A stretch of 64,000 nucleotides of DNA from Henriciella sp045287255 (lineage in GTDB: Bacteria > Pseudomonadota > Alphaproteobacteria > Caulobacterales > Hyphomonadaceae), in contig NZ_CP137142.1 of the NCBI RefSeq assembly GCF_045287255.1, positions 1,798,001 through 1,862,000 of the forward strand, read 5' to 3'. A model generated the notes under the pieces. That model worked only from the letters and a program-made list of their open reading frames with translations, had not been told where the DNA came from and searched no databases. The translations under genes and the position numbers were made by a program. Positions 1 through 7,910 of the stretch are shown one piece after another; within the stretch, counting starts at the first letter, position 1; every line of letters begins with the position of its first letter.

Positions 1-899
1 TCAGAACTGAAAGGACTAAAGGTGGTGAAATGGATATAGCCGACCTTACCCGTGGGCGTATCAATCACTTCCGTTGCATTGACGGGCTTGCGGCTGACAT
101 TGGCAGCGCTCAGCGTGATGGTCCGCGAGGTGTTGCTGCCCGCATCCTGAACTTCAAATGTATGCGTTTCACCAACTGTATCGGGGAAAAGGCCCGCATT
201 CAGAACAGCGATGTCCGCCTGGCTTGTCGCATTGACCAAATCGACACCGTCAATTTCCAGAATGCGTGTGCCACGCAACAGATTGGTCACTCCGTTAACG
301 CTCTCACTCGCAGGCGACCCTGGCTCTGTATACTGTATGCGATAATCACGCGGGACAGAGGTTGAGAACGCAACAACCCGCGCGCCATAGCTTGGCGATG
401 GGGCTGAATTGCGCTGCTCAAGGAATTCCTCAGTCGATTGGCTGAAATGGAAATCATCCTTATCTTTGCCGGAAGGCGTTTGCGCCGTTGTTCGCAGAAC
501 TGCGAAATAATCCGTTCGGCTGTTAAAGCCGCCGGGATCCTGATCTGTGACCTCATCGTTCCAGAGGTAGGTTTCATTCGTCCAGGAGCGGAGCCAGAAA
601 AGCTCTTCAGCGAGTGAGCCCGCCTCATCCGGGAAAGCATTCCCCTCAATGTCCGTTCCAGAGCGCGGCGTTTGACACTGATCTTTAAACTGACTGGCGG
701 CTTCAAAAGTCCCTTGCGTCCAAACTGGGCCAGAAGGTGGGGGTGGCGGAGGAGGCGGGGGAGGAGGAGGTGGTGGTGGTGGCGGAACAACAGCAGCGGC
801 TGTGCTACCGCCACCACCGCCGCCACAGGCACCAAGCAAGGCTAACCCAATTGCTGAAAAGCATACTGCGCCGAGAGTATGAAAAGACTTCTGTTGCAT
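1..899 (-). CDS. Putative S41-family (C-terminal processing-like) protease lipoprotein, partial
   Basis: The gene runs off the left edge; about 299 N-terminal codons are present. It starts at ATG 899 with a lipoprotein signal whose lipobox reads LGAC, followed by a glycine run, a run of 17 consecutive prolines, and then a mature domain. The stretches FWLRSWTNETYLWNDEV and DYFAVLRTTAQTPSGKDKDD are, from memory, typical of alphaproteobacterial S41 peptidases. The later part (GTRILEIDGVDLVNA) looks like a PDZ domain. The catalytic Ser/Lys region would lie outside the window and is not visible. The product should be anchored in the outer or inner membrane facing the periplasm. The proline run would stall ribosomes without EF-P. 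The family call rests on recognised motifs, so it is probable rather than certain. Confidence 0.7.
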   Translation of the reverse strand, partial: MQQKSFHTLGAVCFSAIGLALLGACGGGGGGSTAAAVVPPPPPPPPPPPPPPPPPSGPVWTQGTFEAASQFKDQCQTPRSGTDIEGNAFPDEAGSLAEELFWLRSWTNETYLWNDEVTDQDPGGFNSRTDYFAVLRTTAQTPSGKDKDDFHFSQSTEEFLEQRNSAPSPSYGARVVAFSTSVPRDYRIQYTEPGSPASESVNGVTNLLRGTRILEIDGVDLVNATSQADIAVLNAGLFPDTVGETHTFEVQDAGSNTSRTITLSAANVSRKPVNATEVIDTPTGKVGYIHFTTFSPFSS

Positions 900-1016
900 G
901 CGTTTTGTGTCCCACTTTACTATTGCGTCCTAGTCTAGGGGTTTGAGACTAACAAGCATGGCATAGTTGTAAATCCAGATAAGTGTGATTTTTTATTATA
1001 ATCGCCAGGCTATATA

Positions 1017-2141
1017 TTAGATCGCTTTCAGAAGCGGCTCGATCACATTCGCCCCTAGCCGTTTCGCATGTGCGGGGGACCAGCCAACGCGCGTATCTGG
1101 ATGGTTCGCATCATCTTTAAACGGCATTTCCAAAGTCATCGCGAGACAATCAAACTCTTGTGCCAATGCATTGGTGCAAATGGTCAGGTTTGCTGTTCCC
1201 GGCTTACTGATCGGATAGCCAATTTTGGTCTGAAAGACGCCGCCCGTTGATTGCACATAGTCGTGCTTAAACGCAGCCAACTCAGCTGCCATATCGTCAT
1301 TCCAGCGCGGTATGCCTTCAGCGCCCGCGATAAAATTGTATGGCAGCGCCTCATCGCCATGAACATCAAGGGCCAGATGGCAGCCTGTTTCCCGCATCTT
1401 TTCCAATACCAGAAACACTTCCGGGCTTTTTTCCATTGTCGGGGTCTGCCATTCGCGATTGAGATTCACGCCAGCAGCATTCGTCCGCAAATGCCCACGT
1501 GCAGAACCATCCGGGTTCATATTTGGAACAATGCACAGGCTGACCTGATCGAGCAGCTTCAGCGCCATCTCATCAGTTGGGTCCAGCAGACGCTCTAGAA
1601 AACCTTCCATCCACCATTCGGCCATGGTTTCACCAGGATGCTGGCGCGCAGTGATCCAGAACACAGGCTTACCACTTTCAATGTCGCCAATCGTGATCAG
1701 ATCCAGCGGGCGTCCATCAAGCGTCTCCCCCAGAATGCTAACCTTCGCGAGACCACTGCCCTGCGCTCCTGAAATCAGCGCCATGTGCCGTTCTTCGGTG
1801 TAAGGGGCAAAGTAAGCCACCCACAGCGTATTGCGGCGCATCTTTGTCTCGATGGTCAGGTGCTTCCCATCATAGCTGGTCGGGACACGCACCCAGTCAT
1901 TCAGGTCATAAGAGACCACAGCCCGGTAATCATCCCAACCGCCCGTATAGGCCGCGCCACCGGCATTCTCGATGACCATTTTCAGGTCCGTTCCTTCCAC
2001 GCCGGTTACACGGAAATAGAACCATTGATAGAAGTCAGACTGATGATCCTTGCGAATATCCAGACGAATATTCTGTGGATCAGAGGCCTCTTTGACGATG
2101 ATATTGCCACCATCGAAGGCGCTGGAAATGTGAAGGGTCAT
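1017..2141 (-). CDS. M14-family zinc carboxypeptidase (cytosolic carboxypeptidase-like)
   Basis: This 374-residue protein has no signal peptide and so is probably cytoplasmic. The N-terminal beta-rich part (residues 1-125) resembles the N-domain of the cytosolic carboxypeptidase group. The catalytic domain carries the M14 signature: RQHPGE with zinc ligands H168 and E171, NMNPDG near 208, NLNRE near 227, DVHGDE with the third zinc ligand H261, and the general-base glutamate in LEMPF (E338). The group removes C-terminal residues from peptides; the substrate here is unknown. It starts at ATG 2141, only 11 bp after the ene-reductase gene on the same strand, so the two are probably one transcript. 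Family assignment is secure; function in the cell is not. Confidence 0.9.
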   Translation of the reverse strand: MTLHISSAFDGGNIIVKEASDPQNIRLDIRKDHQSDFYQWFYFRVTGVEGTDLKMVIENAGGAAYTGGWDDYRAVVSYDLNDWVRVPTSYDGKHLTIETKMRRNTLWVAYFAPYTEERHMALISGAQGSGLAKVSILGETLDGRPLDLITIGDIESGKPVFWITARQHPGETMAEWWMEGFLERLLDPTDEMALKLLDQVSLCIVPNMNPDGSARGHLRTNAAGVNLNREWQTPTMEKSPEVFLVLEKMRETGCHLALDVHGDEALPYNFIAGAEGIPRWNDDMAAELAAFKHDYVQSTGGVFQTKIGYPISKPGTANLTICTNALAQEFDCLAMTLEMPFKDDANHPDTRVGWSPAHAKRLGANVIEPLLKAI

Positions 2142-2152
2142 GCAGGGCGTCC

Positions 2153-3454
2153 TTAATCCAAACCCGCGTGGTAGCGTTTGGCCATCTTCGCGTCGAGACC
2201 CTGCATCTTGAGGAATGCAGAGAAAACCCCAAGCTTGCGATTGACCGGCTTACCATCAGCGACCGCATGAAGCTGACTATAGAACCAGGATTGCATCCCG
2301 AACCCGTTCAACGCCTTAACCAAGCCAATTGGTGAATTTGGCCCAAACCACCCGGGTCCAATCCGCAGGGTCTTCTCCCATTTCGGTAGCTCCTGTCGCA
2401 AACCGCCCAGTAATTGATAAGGCGCATCAATATCGACGCAGAGCGGGCGTCCAAGACCGATCATATCCGCCTCACCCCCCGCCAAAGCCGCGTTCATGCC
2501 ATCCAGAGTCCGAAAGCCACCTGTGACCATCAAGGGCATATTGGCGATATCCTGAACCTCACGCGCATAATCGAGGAAGTACGCCTCGCGCGCTTTCGTG
2601 CTTTCGCGCACGCCTTCCTCAAAGACAGGTTTGAGCCCTTCCATATCCATCATCTTGGGCTGCTCATAATTACCACCCGAAATCTCCACAAAGTCGAGAC
2701 CAAGACCGTTGAGCATTTCAATAACCGCCATGGAATCGGCTTTAGAGAAGCCGCCTTTCTGGAAGTCAGTCGAGTTCAGTTTTACAGACACGCCAAAACC
2801 CGGCCCAGCCTCGGCTTTTGCGGCGCGCACAGCCTCCAACAAGAAGCGCGCACGGTTTTCCAGACTGCCACCCCAGTCGTCTTGGCGTTGATTGGTCAGC
2901 GGTGACAGAAACTGGCTGACAAGATAACCGTGCGCCGCATGGATCTGAACGCCATTAAAATCGGCAGTCCGTGCGGCTTTGGCGGCAATGCCATAGCGCT
3001 CAATCAAGGTTTTGATCTTATCCCCGGTCAGAGCCTTCGGCGTTCCAAATTGACCGCCGGGCAAATCAACCGACACGGCACTCGGCGCATCCGGAGTTTC
3101 ATTCACAAGTTTCTGCGTCTGCCGCCCGGCATGGGAGAGCTGCATGATCGCCGCAGCGCCATCCGTTTTGATCGCCTCGGCCCATTTGGCGAGCATGACG
3201 GCATGTTCATTCGATGGCGGGCCATCAATCACGACATTTCCCGGCGCCTCAAGGTTACGCCGATCGATCAATACGTTGCCCGTAATATGCATCCCGGCCC
3301 CGCCCTGCCCCCAGGCGCGGTAGAGTTTCAGATGGCGATCAGTGACCTCATTGCGTGGATTCGCGAGCCTTTCAGTCATCGCGGCCTTCACTAAACGATT
3401 GGGAATTTGCACCCCGGATGGCAAAGTTAATGGGGTGTTAATTGTATTCGTCAT
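2153..3454 (-). CDS. NADH:flavin oxidoreductase / Old Yellow Enzyme family
   Basis: This is a 433-residue FMN-dependent ene-reductase-like TIM barrel. Visible family features are LPSGVQIPNRLVKAAMTE at the N terminus, QLSHAGRQ (about 104-111), HAAHGYLVSQFLSP with the paired residues that bind substrate, the NQRQDDWGGSLENRARF signature, and a C-terminal phosphate-binding part (VTGGFRT, MIGLGRPL). The family reduces activated C=C bonds using NAD(P)H. No iron-sulphur or second domain is present, so it is not a 2,4-dienoyl-CoA reductase type. It starts at ATG 3454, divergent from parE with about 56 bp between them, and is followed at 11 bp by the M14 carboxypeptidase. The physiological substrate cannot be read from the sequence. 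Confidence 0.92.
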   Translation of the reverse strand: MTNTINTPLTLPSGVQIPNRLVKAAMTERLANPRNEVTDRHLKLYRAWGQGGAGMHITGNVLIDRRNLEAPGNVVIDGPPSNEHAVMLAKWAEAIKTDGAAAIMQLSHAGRQTQKLVNETPDAPSAVSVDLPGGQFGTPKALTGDKIKTLIERYGIAAKAARTADFNGVQIHAAHGYLVSQFLSPLTNQRQDDWGGSLENRARFLLEAVRAAKAEAGPGFGVSVKLNSTDFQKGGFSKADSMAVIEMLNGLGLDFVEISGGNYEQPKMMDMEGLKPVFEEGVRESTKAREAYFLDYAREVQDIANMPLMVTGGFRTLDGMNAALAGGEADMIGLGRPLCVDIDAPYQLLGGLRQELPKWEKTLRIGPGWFGPNSPIGLVKALNGFGMQSWFYSQLHAVADGKPVNRKLGVFSAFLKMQGLDAKMAKRYHAGLD

Positions 3455-3510
3455 GATGGAAGTCCTTGGAATCAGCTCATGAATGGGCTTACGGGGAGGA
3501 AGAAACCATT

Positions 3511-5520
3511 ATGGGCGCCGTAAAGCAAACAAACCTATTCGATGACATGACCACTGATCCTTCCTCTCAAGGCTACAGCGCCTCGGACATTGAAGTCCTT
3601 GAAGGCCTCGAACCGGTGCGCAAACGCCCAGGCATGTATATCGGCGGCACCGATGAGCGCGCCTACCATCACCTCTTTGCCGAAATCCTCGATAATGCGA
3701 TGGATGAGGCAACCGCAGGCCATGCCAGCCGGATCGAGGTTTATGTCCGCGCGGATGGCTATGTTGAGGTGACCGATAATGGTCGTGGTATCCCGGTTGG
3801 TGAACATCCTAAATATCCGGGCAAGTCAGCGTTGGAAGTGATCTTCACCGTGCTCCACGCTGGCGGAAAGTTCTCCGGCAAAGCCTATGCGACCGCTGGC
3901 GGTCTGCACGGGGTTGGCTCCTCCGTCGTAAACGCGCTTTCGGAACGGCTCGAAGTCGAAGTCGCTCGCGATAAGAAGCTCTATTTCCAGGCCTTTGAGC
4001 GTGGCCACGTTATGGGCCAGATCGAGCTGAAAGGTGCAGCGCCGAACCGTCGCGGAACCACCGTTCGCTTCAAACCCGATATTGAAATCTTCGGCGAGAA
4101 ACTCCGTTTCAAACCTGCCCGCCTATTCCAGATGACGCGTTCCAAAGCGTATCTCTATCGCGGCGTAGAAGTGCGCTGGAAGTGTGACGCAGAGCTTCTG
4201 CCTGAGGACTCCAAGGTTCCGGCTGAAAAAGTCCTGTCCTATCCAAATGGTCTGGCGGACCAGTTGGACGAGGTCTTCAAAGGCAAGGCCACGATCACCG
4301 AGCAACACTTTTCTGGTCTGGTTGAAACCGAAGACGGCAAAGTTGAGTGGGCCATCGCCTGGACCGCCGCCGGATTTGGCGAAAGCGACGGTTTCTCACG
4401 CTCTTACTGTAATACGATCCCAACCCCAGACGGCGGTACGCATGAGGCAGGCTTCCGCGCCGCGATCACAAAAGCGGTACGCAACTATGCAGAGCTGACA
4501 GGCCAGAAAAAAGGCACTTCGATCACGGCAGATGACATTATGGGCCATTCTGGCCTCTTGCTCTCTGTCTTCATCCGCAACCCTGAATTTGTCGGTCAGA
4601 CCAAGGACAAGCTCTCAACCACAGCAGCCTTCCGTCTGGTTGAAAACGCTGTACGGGATCGCTTCGACCACTGGCTCGCCGCCTCACCAAAGGAAGCAGA
4701 CAAGCTTCTCGTCTGGGCGATTGAGCGCGCTGATGAGCGGGCCAAGCGCCGTAAAGCGAAAGAGATTTCCCGAAAGTCTGCAACCAAGAAGTTGCGTCTT
4801 CCCGGTAAACTCGCTGATTGTTCCAACCCTGGTCCTGAAGGGACTGAAATCTTCTTCGTTGAGGGCGACTCAGCGGGTGGTTCAGCCAAGCAGGCCCGTG
4901 ACCGTAAGACTCAGGCAATCCACCCCCTGCGTGGTAAAATCCTGAACGTGGCCTCGGCCACTGCAGAGAAGATGCACGCCAATCAGGAACTCTCAGACGT
5001 CCTGCTGGCGCTGGGTGTTGGTACAGGGTCACGCTTCAACGTTGATGACCTGCGTTATGAGAAGATCATCATCATGACCGATGCTGACGTGGATGGGGCC
5101 CATATCGCGGCGCTGTTGATCACGTTCTTCTTCAAGACGATGCCGGGCCTGATTGAAAGCGGTCGCCTTTATATGGCAATGCCACCGCTTTACAGACTAT
5201 CCAACCGTAAAGGAAAATCTGTCTATGCGATGGATGAAGAGGACAAGGACCGCTTGATGGAAAGCGAGTTCAAGCCGAATGAAAAAATCGAGCTTGGGCG
5301 CTTTAAGGGTCTGGGTGAAATGAACCCGTCTCAGCTTAAAGAAACAACGATGGACCCGGCGACACGCATTCTAGCTCGGATCACGCTTCCAGACAGCATT
5401 GACGAGCTGACAGAGGCTAAACCTGCTGAGCTGATCGAGACCCTGATGGGTAAAAAAGCCGAGCATCGCTTCCGCTTTATTCAGGAAAATGCGCACTTCG
5501 CGGACGATCTTGATATTTAG
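3511..5520 (+). CDS. parE: DNA topoisomerase IV subunit B (ParE)
   Basis: ParE supplies the ATPase half of topoisomerase IV, which decatenates daughter chromosomes together with ParC. From ATG 3511 the protein has 669 residues, the usual ParE length and well short of an alphaproteobacterial GyrB. It shows the GHKL ATPase motifs (EILDNAMDEA, DNGRGIPV, GGLHGVGSSVVNALS), the transducer domain, then the Toprim region with EGDSAGGSAKQ and the metal-binding DADVDGAHI. I chose 3511 rather than the in-frame upstream codon at 3466 because a strong GGGGAGGA ribosome site lies at 3493-3500 and homologues begin near this point. parC is not in the window. Confidence 0.96.
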   Translation: MGAVKQTNLFDDMTTDPSSQGYSASDIEVLEGLEPVRKRPGMYIGGTDERAYHHLFAEILDNAMDEATAGHASRIEVYVRADGYVEVTDNGRGIPVGEHPKYPGKSALEVIFTVLHAGGKFSGKAYATAGGLHGVGSSVVNALSERLEVEVARDKKLYFQAFERGHVMGQIELKGAAPNRRGTTVRFKPDIEIFGEKLRFKPARLFQMTRSKAYLYRGVEVRWKCDAELLPEDSKVPAEKVLSYPNGLADQLDEVFKGKATITEQHFSGLVETEDGKVEWAIAWTAAGFGESDGFSRSYCNTIPTPDGGTHEAGFRAAITKAVRNYAELTGQKKGTSITADDIMGHSGLLLSVFIRNPEFVGQTKDKLSTTAAFRLVENAVRDRFDHWLAASPKEADKLLVWAIERADERAKRRKAKEISRKSATKKLRLPGKLADCSNPGPEGTEIFFVEGDSAGGSAKQARDRKTQAIHPLRGKILNVASATAEKMHANQELSDVLLALGVGTGSRFNVDDLRYEKIIIMTDADVDGAHIAALLITFFFKTMPGLIESGRLYMAMPPLYRLSNRKGKSVYAMDEEDKDRLMESEFKPNEKIELGRFKGLGEMNPSQLKETTMDPATRILARITLPDSIDELTEAKPAELIETLMGKKAEHRFRFIQENAHFADDLDI

Positions 5521-5621
5521 AAGCTGGATGAAAATCTCGGGGCAGTTTCTGCATCCCCTTATCAGTGTTGTCATGATCAAGAGATAAAGTAACATCGGTC
5601 GACACACAGAGGGAGAATGAG

Positions 5622-6002
5622 ATGGATTTTAATCCAAACTTTGCGATCGAGATTACGAAGAAAAACATCCTGGAACGCTACTGGGATCCGGATGGGCGCG
5701 AAACACGCAAACCCTTTTGGCATTTCTTTGCCGTCATCTTCGCCGTGAATATAATCGTTTCGGTCATCGGGTCGATATTAGGGATCATCCCCCTTATCGG
5801 CGGCCTATTATCATTACTTTTGTCGCTCGCGACGCTCGTTCTGATCCCGCCAACACTCAGCGCTGGCATTCGGCGTGTACACGACAATGGTCTGCCATGG
5901 TGGCATGCTATTATTCCATTATGGAATCTCTGGCAGTTCGCCCAGCCTGGTCAAACTGAAAGCAATGATTATGGGCCTGCACCGACACCAGCGGGAACTT
6001 AA
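5622..6002 (+). CDS. DUF805 family small membrane protein
   Basis: This 126-residue integral membrane protein is of unknown function. It fits DUF805: an N-terminal WDPDGRETRKPFW segment, two or three hydrophobic helices (about residues 33-85), the conserved AGIRRVHDNGLPWWHAIIPLWNLW segment, and an ending with the N-x-YGPAP pattern. It starts at ATG 5622 with GGGAG about 10 bp upstream. It sits alone between parE and a short intergenic transcription unit, about 100 bp after parE. No partner or substrate can be inferred. Confidence 0.85.
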   Translation: MDFNPNFAIEITKKNILERYWDPDGRETRKPFWHFFAVIFAVNIIVSVIGSILGIIPLIGGLLSLLLSLATLVLIPPTLSAGIRRVHDNGLPWWHAIIPLWNLWQFAQPGQTESNDYGPAPTPAGT

Positions 6003-6100
6003 AAGCGAAAGATTTCTTCTGCGTTCACCTTCCGTTAGGCACGACTCATGCTTAGTTGACTGTATCTGATCCTCGCGTGGGACAGATTTGTTCAACAACT

Positions 6101-6116
6101 GAAAGGAGGTGATCCA
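6101..6116 (+). promoter_or_regulatory. Exceptionally strong Shine-Dalgarno sequence
   Basis: GAAAGGAGGTGATCC at 6101-6115 is complementary to essentially the whole anti-Shine-Dalgarno tail of 16S rRNA. It ends one base before ATG 6117, with 7 bases between the GGAGG core and the ATG. Ordinary genes in this window have only 4-6 complementary bases. Confidence 0.85.
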
Positions 6117-6197
6117 ATGTCAAGTGAGAAACCAGGTAAGGCGAATGAATTCGTTTGTGTTGGATATCTCGTGGAGCAGCCTCTGCGAGCCATCTAA
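6117..6197 (+). CDS. 26-codon small ORF behind a perfect ribosome-binding site
   Basis: The ORF reads ATG to TAA and encodes a 26-residue peptide beginning MSSEKPGKANEF and ending VEQPLRAI, with one cysteine and no membrane segment. The only reason to believe it is translated is the fully complementary Shine-Dalgarno sequence at the correct spacing. I do not recognise the peptide. It is followed at once by two interleaved 6-bp stems and then a rho-independent terminator at 6256-6291, so it looks like a compact transcription unit. It could be a true small protein, a leader peptide upstream of pntAA, or the translated part of a dual-function RNA. Confidence 0.55.
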   Translation: MSSEKPGKANEFVCVGYLVEQPLRAI

Positions 6198-6227
6198 ACA
6201 GGCACGACAGCCCTGTTGAACGCTGTC
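6197..6227 (+). other. Possible H-type RNA pseudoknot at the stop codon of the small ORF
   Basis: AACAGG (6197-6202) can pair with CCTGTT (6212-6217), and GACAGC (6206-6211) with GCTGTC (6222-6227). The arms interleave, with no base between the inner strands, a 3-base first loop and a 4-base last loop, which is the geometry of a classic H-type pseudoknot. The first stem begins at the last base of the TAA stop. The alternative is two mutually exclusive hairpins. Confidence 0.45.
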
Positions 6228-6255
6228 AGAATTCAAGAGCTAAACCGGCTCACGA

Positions 6256-6291
6256 AAGCCGCCTCTTCTTTGCTCAAGAGGCGGCTTTTTT
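6256..6291 (+). terminator. Rho-independent terminator of the small-ORF unit
   Basis: A perfect 12-bp stem, AAGCCGCCTCTT (6256-6267) with AAGAGGCGGCTT (6276-6287), has an 8-base loop and runs into a T tract on the plus strand. It ends the small-ORF transcript about 125 bp before pntAA. The rest of 6003-6415 shows no other gene; a promoter for pntAA probably lies in 6292-6415 but I cannot place it with confidence. Confidence 0.85.
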
Positions 6292-6415
6292 GTGCATAGG
6301 TATCCTATGACCTTACGGCAATTCTATTTCACGAGCTTGTGAAAATGAGCAAACTATTTCCTTCATTTAGCTTTTCTTATTGCGCCGCAGCATAATTGTA
6401 CCTTAATACGAAAGC

Positions 6416-7525
6416 ATGAGACTTTCGATACTCAAGGAAATGGCTATGGGGGAAACCCGTGTGGCCGCCACTCCTGACACCGTTAAAAAGCTTACTGACC
6501 TTGGCCATGAGGTCACCATAGAGGCCGGGGCTGGCATCGCTGCGGGGTATATTGATACTGCGTATGAAGCCGCAGGGGCCAAGCTCCTCAAGACACCAGC
6601 CAGTGTCGTCAAAGGGGCTGACCTTATCCTGTGCGTGCACCTGCCAGCAGCCAGCAAACTGCCCAAAGGAAGCACCGTTCTTGGCTTGCTGGACCCGTTT
6701 AAGCTGGACGCTGCGCCGCTCAATGCCAAGGCAATTACGACCCTGGCGATGGAATTCACCCCCCGGATCAGTCGTGCCCAGAGTATGGATGCGCTCTCCA
6801 GTCAATCGAACCTCGGCGGTTATCGCGCAGTTATTGAAGGCGCACAGATCTATGGCCGCGCGATGCCAATGATGATGACCGCCGCGGGTACAGTCGCCCC
6901 GGCTCGCGTCTTCGTCATGGGCGCGGGTGTTGCAGGTCTGCAGGCGATTGCGACCGCGCGGCGTCTCGGCGCGATTGTAACCGCCACCGATGTTCGCCCC
7001 GCCGCCAAGGAACAGGTGGCGTCCCTCGGCGCAAAATTCATTGCGGTCGAGGATGATGAGTTTGCCGCTGCTGAAACGGCCGGCGGCTATGCCAAATTCA
7101 TGTCCGAAGAGTATCAAGCCAAGCAAGCTGTTCTGATCGCTGAGCATATCGCCAAGCAGGATATTGTTGTCACCACGGCGCTTATCCCCGGAAGGCCAGC
7201 GCCTGTCCTCGTTAGCGAGGAGATGATCAAGACGATGCGGCCGGGCTCAGTAATTGTCGATATGGCCGTCGCGCAGGGTGGAAACTGCCCACTTTCTGAG
7301 GCCGATCAGATCGTCGATGTCGATGGGGTTAAGATCGCGGGCTTCTCGAATCTCCCTGCGCGTCTGCCCGCTGATTCCAGCGCGCTCTACGCTAAGAACC
7401 TACTGGCCTTCCTGCCCCTGATCACGGCCGAAGACGGGGCGCTGAACCTCGATACGGAAGATGAAATCGTTACTGCCATGTTGCTCACGCGCGATGGCCA
7501 AACCGTCAATGAAAGGCTTTCCTGA
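6416..7525 (+). CDS. pntAA: Proton-translocating NAD(P) transhydrogenase subunit alpha, part 1
   Basis: This is the soluble NAD(H)-binding domain (domain I) of the membrane transhydrogenase, which uses the proton gradient to drive hydride transfer from NADH to NADP+. The 369-residue protein matches the split alphaproteobacterial form: MRLSILKEMAMGETRVAATP at the start, the SRAQSMDALSSQSNLGGYRAV signature, the Rossmann glycine motif VMGAGVAGLQAIATARRLGA, and the GGNCPLSEAD segment near the C terminus. Its stop overlaps the pntAB start (TGATG at 7523-7527), so the two are translationally coupled in a pntAA-pntAB-pntB operon. Confidence 0.96.
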   Translation: MRLSILKEMAMGETRVAATPDTVKKLTDLGHEVTIEAGAGIAAGYIDTAYEAAGAKLLKTPASVVKGADLILCVHLPAASKLPKGSTVLGLLDPFKLDAAPLNAKAITTLAMEFTPRISRAQSMDALSSQSNLGGYRAVIEGAQIYGRAMPMMMTAAGTVAPARVFVMGAGVAGLQAIATARRLGAIVTATDVRPAAKEQVASLGAKFIAVEDDEFAAAETAGGYAKFMSEEYQAKQAVLIAEHIAKQDIVVTTALIPGRPAPVLVSEEMIKTMRPGSVIVDMAVAQGGNCPLSEADQIVDVDGVKIAGFSNLPARLPADSSALYAKNLLAFLPLITAEDGALNLDTEDEIVTAMLLTRDGQTVNERLS

Positions 7526-7908
7526 TGAAATCCATACTTTGTCTTATGAGCCTTGTTGCCATTAGCCTGCCTGCCCATGCGGTGGGCGTGGCTGACATTC
7601 ACCCGTCCGTCTTTCTCGCCGGGATTTTCGTTTTGGCCTGCTTCGTGGGTTATTATGTCGTCTGGAGCGTAACCCCGGCCCTGCACACGCCATTGATGTC
7701 GGTGACCAACGCGATCTCTGCCGTTGTCGTCGTTGGCGCAATCATTGCCGCCGCTGCAACCGCTGCAGGGGCAGCAGCCGCCAGCAATGATGTCTGGGTC
7801 GCGCGCTGGCTCGGCGCGGGCGCTGTCTTCCTGGCATCGGTCAACATTTTTGGCGGCTTTCTGGTCACCCGCCGCATGCTGGCCATGTACAAGAAGAAGG
7901 AGCGATAG
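7525..7908 (+). CDS. pntAB: NAD(P) transhydrogenase subunit alpha, part 2
   Basis: This is the first membrane part of transhydrogenase domain II. The 127-residue protein has an N-terminal hydrophobic segment that may be a cleaved or retained signal, then three further membrane helices. It contains the family stretch TPALHTPLMSVTNAISAVVVVGA and the ending GGFLVTRRMLAMYKKKE. It lies between pntAA (1-base overlap) and pntB (2-base gap), which confirms the three-gene form. Together with PntB it forms the proton channel. It is slightly longer than the commonest form because of the N-terminal extension. Confidence 0.95.
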   Translation: MKSILCLMSLVAISLPAHAVGVADIHPSVFLAGIFVLACFVGYYVVWSVTPALHTPLMSVTNAISAVVVVGAIIAAAATAAGAAAASNDVWVARWLGAGAVFLASVNIFGGFLVTRRMLAMYKKKER

Positions 7909-7910
7909 GC

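Noticed and set aside
287..835. 182-codon minus-strand ORF rich in Leu, His and Arg
   Set aside because: It is a frame shadow of the S41 lipoprotein gene, whose proline-run codons give Leu/His-rich frames.
6101..6117. Remnant of a 16S rRNA 3' end in reverse orientation
   Set aside because: The match to the rRNA tail stops after about 17 bases and is followed by an in-frame ATG ORF, so a ribosome-binding site explains it better.
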